Assembly (NCBI GenBank): GCA_035550375.1
Contig: DASZPH010000020.1
Span: 62,001 to 126,000, forward strand
Origin: DASSFG01 sp035550375
GTDB lineage: Bacteria > Planctomycetota > Planctomycetia > Pirellulales > JAICIG01
Direction: 5' to 3'
DNA length: 64,000 bases
The notes beneath the pieces were generated by a model. That model saw only the letters and a program-made list of their open reading frames with translations, did no database searches and was not told the origin of the DNA. The position numbers and the translations under genes were made by a program. Below are positions 58,900-64,000 of the stretch, piece by piece (position 1 is the first letter of the stretch; each line of letters begins with the position of its first letter).

Positions 58900-59453
58900 T
58901 GCACGACTGGGGCATATTGGTGAACGACAGGGCCATGGAACGAGAGGGTGCCATCGTGGTTTGTCAAACGGGCCTGATCGCGGTTACCCGCGGGCATTGT
59001 CGCCGAAGGGGCGTGCGGAAGGGCGCTGCCCTGGTCGAAACGGCGCTCGTTTTGCCCATCCTCCTTCTGTTTCTGCTGGGCATCATGGAGTACGGGCGAT
59101 ACTTTTTTGTTCTTCAGCTCGTGACCAACGCCGCACGTGAAGGTTGCCGCTACGCCGTGACGCACACCAATGCGGTCACGCTGGGAGGCACCACCACGGG
59201 TAACGCCACGTCCGACGTCACCAATACGGTCAGCAATTTCTTAGCGGGTCAGTCACTGTCAAGCCAGTCCGTGCAGGTCTATCAATCGGACAGCCAGGGA
59301 AACAACATCGGCGCCTGGAACGGAGCCACGCCGGGCCAGTTTGTTTGCGTGCAAATCACAGGTAACTTCCAGATCACCGTCCCCAAGCTGCTCTCGTTCC
59401 CGGGAAGTGTCCCCGTCAAGGTTCAATCCGTCATGCTTTGCGAAGGCAACTGA
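58899..59453 (+). CDS. TadE-like pilus-assembly protein, second copy
   Basis: About 184 aa from the ATG in the TAATG overlap with the preceding gene; the Met at 58935 is an alternative. The core matches TadE again: RKGAALVETALVLPILLLFL and MEYGRYFFVLQLVTNAAREG. The exported domain is rich in Thr, Asn and Ser. Two TadE-like genes in tandem followed by a TadG-like gene is a common minor-pilin set in planctomycetes. The proteins probably form part of a surface fibre or secretion tip. Confidence 0.88.
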   Translation: MHDWGILVNDRAMEREGAIVVCQTGLIAVTRGHCRRRGVRKGAALVETALVLPILLLFLLGIMEYGRYFFVLQLVTNAAREGCRYAVTHTNAVTLGGTTTGNATSDVTNTVSNFLAGQSLSSQSVQVYQSDSQGNNIGAWNGATPGQFVCVQITGNFQITVPKLLSFPGSVPVKVQSVMLCEGN

Positions 59454-59475
59454 GTTCGCCGGTAGAAAGGTTCCC

Positions 59476-61959
59476 ATGAAAAGAAATCACCGCCGGAACA
59501 ATCGTCGTGGAAACGCGCTGGCCACCATGGGGCTCTTTCTCCTGCCGCTGATGGCGTTTCTCGCTTTGTCGATCGACCTGGGCCTGTGGGCGATCGCTCG
59601 CACGCAGTGCCAGGACGCGACCGACCTTGCCGCCTTAGCGGGGGTGCGAACCATCAATGGCAACACGGCGAACGGGGCCAACAATAACTATTCGGCCGTC
59701 GGGCCGGCCGCCCAGCAGGCGGCTACGGCCAACCCAGTGCTGGGACAAACGCTCCCCTCGTCACAAGTGCAAGTCAATATCGGCCGCTACGTCTACAACT
59801 CGACCTCACAGCAGTTCGAAGGGCAGTTTCCCGGGCCGTCGACCGACAACTGGAGCCTGGTGCAGGCCACGACCAATTTCAGCGTCGGCAGCAGCCTCCC
59901 CTTTGCCAAAGTTCTGGGAATCAGCGTAGGTTCCATCCAGTCGACGGCAACCGCCGTGCATCGGCCCCGTGATATCGCCGTCATCCTCGACTTCTCAGGA
60001 TCGATGCGGTTTTCGAGTTGGCTGGGGGTCGACAACGGGCTTGGCTTTGCCACCAACAACCCGGATACGGTAGTTCCAACATTCGGCCACTACTCGTCCC
60101 TCGGCGCCGGCCAGATGTATGCTACGAACTTTACGGCGCCTTACAGCGCCGCCAACATCAGCGCGACCACCAACGACGGCCGCCCTCCGATTTGCGCCGA
60201 TTTTTACCAGGACGCGAGCGGCACGCCCGCGTTTACTTCGGCCCCGGCCAGTTATGCCACGACCCCCGGCGGCGACAACTACCTCACAACCAACAAGAAT
60301 ACCAGCACGACTTGGGCCCAGACCGCCGCTCAAGTGCTGAACATCAGCAGTCCAGGCACCAGCACCCGCGATGCGACCTTTGAAAGCCAGGGCTACACCG
60401 CCTACTCCATGACGCCTGCCTTCAACGGATACACGCAGGGGCCGGCGTACTACGGCAAAACGTTCTTCATCTGGCCGCCCGATCCCACCAAGGACTGGCG
60501 GACAACCTACTTCTATAAAACAGACGGGGTGACGCCGCAAAACGACAACTCCAAGCTGTGGAACTCAAGCGGAGTCTGGCAGGCCCCGGGCAGCTCCACT
60601 TATTACATCAATTACAACGCCATCTTGAACTTCATCAAGAATGTCGGCCCGAACCCCTTCCCGTCGACGCTGCGGTCGGGACGCATCGTTTACTACACGT
60701 CGCCGATTCCGACGACGATCGACACCTCCACCTGGCCCCCCAGCGACCTGAATCAGAGGTTCTGGAAGGACTACATCGACTACGTGCTGGGCGTCATGCA
60801 GACGGGAGCGAGCACCTACCAGATCATCAATAACGGCCAGACGGCAGGAACCGGCTACGGCAGCGATACAAGTTGGGGTACGCGAAAGATCACCGCCGTC
60901 TCATCGCTGACCGGAAATCCCAAACCCTACATGCACTACGGCGACAACCCACAGCGCCCGCTGTTGAATTTCTGGTTTGGGCCGATGACGATGATCGATT
61001 TTCTCGACAACTATAATTTGATGTTCCAGGTCAATCCGAACGGGTCGCGTTATTGCTGGTGGCCGGGAACGTGCCACGAAGCACCCATGTACGCCTGCAA
61101 GCTCGGCATTCAGGCAGCGCTGAACGACATTCAGACCAATCACCCTAACGATTACGTGTCGCTGATCATGTTCAGCGTGCCGAAGACCTCGGCCAACGAT
61201 ACCGGGGGCACGCGGTTCAACGGCGCACGCGTCGGCCTGGGGCAGAACTACACGAACCTGATCGAGTCACTCTGGTATCCGCCGGCGACGGTTGGCAACA
61301 CGAATGCCACGGTGACCCCCTACGACAGCAATAACCTGGAGGTGCCGCGGGCGTTCGGCGGCACGTGCTACGCCCAACCTTTGATGCTGGCCTACAATCA
61401 GTTTAACGCCGCGTCGGCCTGCTCCGGTTATGCGAGTCCGGCCGGCCTCGCTGGGGGCAACGGCCGCAAGGGAGCCCAAAAAATTGTCATCTTTGAGACG
61501 GACGGCGCTCCGAATACCACGGCCAGTGCCAACCTGCAGAATAGCGGCTCCTATCAATCGTATTACAAGGTCCGCTACAACCCGAGCAGTCCGAGCGGAA
61601 GCGAGTACCCCGGCTCGGTGAGCGGCTACGGCGACAACTCTGCCACCGTTACAAACCAAATCTACGGCATTTGCCGGCAGATCGTGGCGGCCGACACGGC
61701 CAGTCCGCCCGGCTACGCCAGCGGCGCGCGGGAGGTTCTCATCCATTGCCTGGGCTTTGGGCCGATGTTCGCGCCGGGCACCGCCACGGTAGGGCCAAAT
61801 ACGGCGACGCTCAATCAGATGCAGCTTATCGGCAACGTCACCGACGGAATGCCGAACTATAAACTTATATATGGTGACCAGAACACGATCGTGAACAGCT
61901 TGCAGCAGGCGTTTACCAAGATCCTGGAAAGCACCGTGCCCGTATCGCTGATCCAATGA
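59476..61959 (+). CDS. TadG-like protein with VWA domain
   Basis: About 827 aa from the ATG at 59476, with GAAAGG 5 nt upstream. The N-terminus (RRGNALATMGLFLLPLMAFLALSID) and LGLWAIARTQCQDATDLAALAG form the TadG membrane/pilin-like segment. A VWA domain follows with MIDAS DFSGS at 172-176. The large exported part contains long Tyr/Thr/Asn-rich stretches inserted in the VWA fold (about 185-520), then VSLIMFSVPKT and KIVIFETDGAPNTT (the later VWA strands). It is likely surface-exposed, possibly adhesive. It ends the TadE-TadE-TadG operon. Confidence 0.9.
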   Translation: MKRNHRRNNRRGNALATMGLFLLPLMAFLALSIDLGLWAIARTQCQDATDLAALAGVRTINGNTANGANNNYSAVGPAAQQAATANPVLGQTLPSSQVQVNIGRYVYNSTSQQFEGQFPGPSTDNWSLVQATTNFSVGSSLPFAKVLGISVGSIQSTATAVHRPRDIAVILDFSGSMRFSSWLGVDNGLGFATNNPDTVVPTFGHYSSLGAGQMYATNFTAPYSAANISATTNDGRPPICADFYQDASGTPAFTSAPASYATTPGGDNYLTTNKNTSTTWAQTAAQVLNISSPGTSTRDATFESQGYTAYSMTPAFNGYTQGPAYYGKTFFIWPPDPTKDWRTTYFYKTDGVTPQNDNSKLWNSSGVWQAPGSSTYYINYNAILNFIKNVGPNPFPSTLRSGRIVYYTSPIPTTIDTSTWPPSDLNQRFWKDYIDYVLGVMQTGASTYQIINNGQTAGTGYGSDTSWGTRKITAVSSLTGNPKPYMHYGDNPQRPLLNFWFGPMTMIDFLDNYNLMFQVNPNGSRYCWWPGTCHEAPMYACKLGIQAALNDIQTNHPNDYVSLIMFSVPKTSANDTGGTRFNGARVGLGQNYTNLIESLWYPPATVGNTNATVTPYDSNNLEVPRAFGGTCYAQPLMLAYNQFNAASACSGYASPAGLAGGNGRKGAQKIVIFETDGAPNTTASANLQNSGSYQSYYKVRYNPSSPSGSEYPGSVSGYGDNSATVTNQIYGICRQIVAADTASPPGYASGAREVLIHCLGFGPMFAPGTATVGPNTATLNQMQLIGNVTDGMPNYKLIYGDQNTIVNSLQQAFTKILESTVPVSLIQ

Positions 61960-61993
61960 CCGGCTTCTGCGCGTAACAAGGTGACTGATCGAC

Positions 61994-62752
61994 ATGGCCG
62001 AACCGGTCGCCGAATTCCTTAACGTCTCCAAGCGGTACGGCGGCGGGCTGTTGTGCCCGCCGGTGCTCGCGCTCGACGACGTGAGCTTAAGCGTGTCGCG
62101 CGGTGAGGTGACGGGACTCGTCGGTCCTAACCGAGCGGGCAAGAGCACGCTGGTCAAACTGCTGCTCACCATCTGCCAGCCCACGTCGGGACGGATCACC
62201 CGCCTGGGCCGCCCCTGGCACGACCGGCGGACGCTGGGGCGAATCGGTTACATCCACGAGAGCCAGTCGCTGCCCCGCTATCTGACCGCCCCGGGACTTC
62301 TGGAGTACTACGGCGCCCTGGCGGGGCTTTCATCGCAAACCGTTCGCCAGCGCGCCGGGGAGCTGCTCGAGCGCGTGGGTCTTGCGGATCGCGGCCGCGA
62401 GGCGATCGCCCGCTACAGCAAAGGAATGCTGCAACGTCTGGCGCTGGCGCAGGCTCTGCTGAACAAGCCGGAACTTCTCGTGTTCGACGAGCCCACGGAG
62501 GGAATGGACCTCGTAGCGAGGCAACTCGTCTTCGACGCGATCGTCGAACAGCGCCGATCCGGCCGCAGCGTGCTCCTTGTTTCGCACTCGCTGGCGGACA
62601 TCCAAAGACATTGCGACCGGGTGGCCGTGTTACGCGAGGGGCGGCTGGCCGCGTTCGGCCCCACGTCGGAACTGATGGGGCGCGGAGGCGAATCGCTCGA
62701 GGACGCCCTGGAACCCCTTTATCACGGCGCTCATGAGCTGGTGAGCGTATGA
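61994..62752 (+). CDS. ABC transporter ATP-binding protein (ABC-2 type partner)
   Basis: A 252-aa protein. Walker A reads GPNRAGKST (44-52) with Arg where Gly is usual (GPNGAGKST); Lys50 and Ser51 are intact. The signature is YSKGMLQRLALAQAL (141-155), Walker B LLVFDEPTEGMD (161-172) with Glu166, and the switch His is His198 in LLVSHSL. The family is the NosF/ABC-2 type that pairs with a polytopic permease. It overlaps the permease start by 4 bp (ATGA), so the two subunits are translationally coupled. The substrate is unknown. Confidence 0.93.
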   Translation: MAEPVAEFLNVSKRYGGGLLCPPVLALDDVSLSVSRGEVTGLVGPNRAGKSTLVKLLLTICQPTSGRITRLGRPWHDRRTLGRIGYIHESQSLPRYLTAPGLLEYYGALAGLSSQTVRQRAGELLERVGLADRGREAIARYSKGMLQRLALAQALLNKPELLVFDEPTEGMDLVARQLVFDAIVEQRRSGRSVLLVSHSLADIQRHCDRVAVLREGRLAAFGPTSELMGRGGESLEDALEPLYHGAHELVSV

Positions 62753-63762
62753 TTTTCTACGAGCGGCTGCGAGTCGTGAGCTGGCTGGTGCGGGATACCT
62801 TCCGGCAATCGCTGGCCTACGGCATCTTCTGGATTCTGGCGGGCGTGAGCCTGGTTTCGATTGTCATGTGCGCCAGCGTGGCGGTCGACGCCCCGACGAC
62901 GCTCACGGCGGAGGACGGCACGACCGACTTCTTGCCGCGGCACGACCGGGACGCCCGCGACCGCCATCGGGCCGAGATTTCCGGCGTGTCAATCGCCGAA
63001 GGACGTCTCACGATCGCCTTTGGTGCGATCCGGTTGCCGGTCGCTCGCGACGCGCGTGCCGCGGTGCACTTTTTGCAACTCGTCCTCGCCTGCGGAGTGG
63101 CCGACACGCTCGGTCTCTTGCTGACCATCATCTGGACGGCCGGCTTTTTGCCGGGCTTTCTCGACGGCCGCAACCTGGCGGTTCTGCTGGCCAAGCCGGC
63201 GTCCCGCCGCTTGCTGCTGGGGGGCAAGTTCGTGGGCGTGCTCAGCTTCGTCCTGCTGCACGCCACGGTTTTCGTCGGCGGAACATGGCTTATGCTCGGG
63301 TTGCGTACCGGCGTTTGGGACGCCGCCTACCTCTGGAGCGTCCCCCTGCTGCTGATCCATTTCGCCATCTTTTTCAGTTTCTCGTTGGTCCTGGCCGTCT
63401 GCACGCGCAGCACGGTGCTTTGCGTCTTTGGCTCGATCCTGTTCTGGTTTCTTTGCTGGGGGATGAATTTTGGGCGGCACGAGGTCGTGGCAGAGAACTA
63501 CCGCGCAAGCGAGGCCGTTTTCGGCAGCGAGGCGGTGACGCTCGTGGAGGCCGCTTACTGGACCCTGCCGAAGCCGGCCGACGTGGGGATGCTGCTTTAC
63601 GAGGCGGTGGACGCCGCCGGCGATTTCGGCCAGGTCGCCGCCTTCCAACAGGTCAAAGAGCACGGCGATTTTCACCCCTATCTGTCGCTCGCCACTTCGC
63701 TAGCCTTCATGGTCCTTCTCCTGGCGGGCGCCTCGCGCCAATTCTCCGCCCTCGACTATTGA
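62749..63762 (+). CDS. ABC-2 type transporter permease
   Basis: A 337-aa protein. An N-terminal membrane segment (about 22-42) is followed by a polar loop of about 75 residues (periplasmic by topology), then five or six segments (about 115-140, 165-190, 200-225, 230-245, 310-330). ILWTAGFLPGFLDGRNLAVLLAKP-type context before the second helix (HLAKPASRRLLLGGKF-like) is typical of ABC-2/NosY permeases. It starts within the ATPase stop codon region (ATGA overlap), confirming a transporter pair. No substrate-binding protein is present, so export is more likely than import. Confidence 0.88.
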   Translation: MIFYERLRVVSWLVRDTFRQSLAYGIFWILAGVSLVSIVMCASVAVDAPTTLTAEDGTTDFLPRHDRDARDRHRAEISGVSIAEGRLTIAFGAIRLPVARDARAAVHFLQLVLACGVADTLGLLLTIIWTAGFLPGFLDGRNLAVLLAKPASRRLLLGGKFVGVLSFVLLHATVFVGGTWLMLGLRTGVWDAAYLWSVPLLLIHFAIFFSFSLVLAVCTRSTVLCVFGSILFWFLCWGMNFGRHEVVAENYRASEAVFGSEAVTLVEAAYWTLPKPADVGMLLYEAVDAAGDFGQVAAFQQVKEHGDFHPYLSLATSLAFMVLLLAGASRQFSALDY

Positions 63763-63851
63763 AGCTCGCGCCCTGACCAGGCATGAGCGCCGGTTGGCGA
63801 TGGCGAGGGAATTACCGAAGTTACCGCCTTATGGGCGCGTGTTCAGCATGG

Positions 63852-63876
63852 ATGCTAGCACTCGAAATGCTAGCAT
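63852..63876. repeat. Perfect 9-bp palindromic hairpin near the right edge
   Basis: ATGCTAGCA (63852-63860) is repeated inverted at 63868-63876 with a 7-nt loop (CTCGAAA). It lies about 90 bp after the permease stop, with no T-run, so it is more likely an operator-like or repeat element than a terminator. The remaining 240 bp to the window end hold no recognised gene. Confidence 0.5.
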
Positions 63877-64000
63877 GACGTAACGTTGTTCTGAGTACGG
63901 AGGACCGACCGTCCGGCAAAGGAGCGCCTGCAAGATGCCTCGGTTTTGCCAAAAAGGGCTCCCAAAATGGCCGCTCGATCAAGCTGGAAAGGCTTTTTGA

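Noticed and set aside
63900..64000. Possible start of another gene (ATGCCTCGGTTTTGC...)
   Set aside because: The frame ends after 21 codons and shows no RBS or motif.

Overview
The window is GC-rich, densely coded chromosomal DNA from a planctomycete, probably of the Pirellulales type; this placement is an inference from gene content, not from a marker search. The supporting signs are a PVC-type haem-binding CxxCH protein with HEAT repeats, a DUF1559 protein with the H-x9-DG motif, a DUF4214 surface protein with the planctomycete 'LERRMLL' leader, DUF4159 next to a MoxR ATPase, a CPXCG zinc-ribbon protein, a kinase with membrane and TPR-like regions, and many secreted proteins of unknown function. 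There is no rRNA, no CRISPR array, no prophage and no complete insertion sequence. One tRNA gene (Ala, CGC) with its own terminator is present.

Layout. 1-8.9 kb: a VWA protein running off the left edge, an NHL-propeller lipoprotein, DUF1559 and CPXCG proteins, a zinc-ribbon/HEAT protein, tRNA-Ala, a large DUF4214 surface protein, a DJ-1/PfpI protein and a 31-residue membrane peptide gene. 9-18.4 kb: a membrane/leucine-rich-repeat protein, then a leftward cluster (TPR-metallopeptidase, DUF4159, MoxR) and two genes of unknown function. 18.5-29.6 kb: a 105-bp MITE-like element just upstream of mutY, a secreted protein, a PIG-L deacetylase, a DUF255 thioredoxin-like protein, an HD-GYP protein, a MobA-like and XdhC pair, an FG-GAP protein and an Ldh-family oxidoreductase. 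29.7-43.5 kb: a Ser/Thr kinase, an MFS transporter, the CxxCH protein, a PEP-hydrolase-family TIM barrel, DUF4058, a class III CoA transferase, a 78-aa protein plus aroB, a rhomboid protease and a coiled-coil membrane protein. 44-54.5 kb: the primary-type sigma factor, a polytopic membrane protein, mfd, a PpiC-type prolyl isomerase, a small membrane protein and glgC. 54.7-63.8 kb: a PQQ-like propeller protein, a caspase-like protein with two tudor-knot-like modules, a YqaA/VTT membrane protein, a TadE-TadE-TadG set, and an ABC transporter ATPase/permease pair.

Most of this is housekeeping and envelope biology, with DNA repair (mutY, mfd), transcription (sigma factor), the shikimate pathway (aroB) and glycogen synthesis (glgC) scattered among lineage-specific genes. 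Operon structure is short, mostly two or three genes. Several dispersed short repeats with dyad symmetry lie in intergenic gaps. The items most worth a second look are the MITE-like element, the MutY protein with Glu in place of the catalytic Asp, the caspase/tudor-knot fusion, the 31-aa peptide gene, and the two families of repeats shared between distant gaps.
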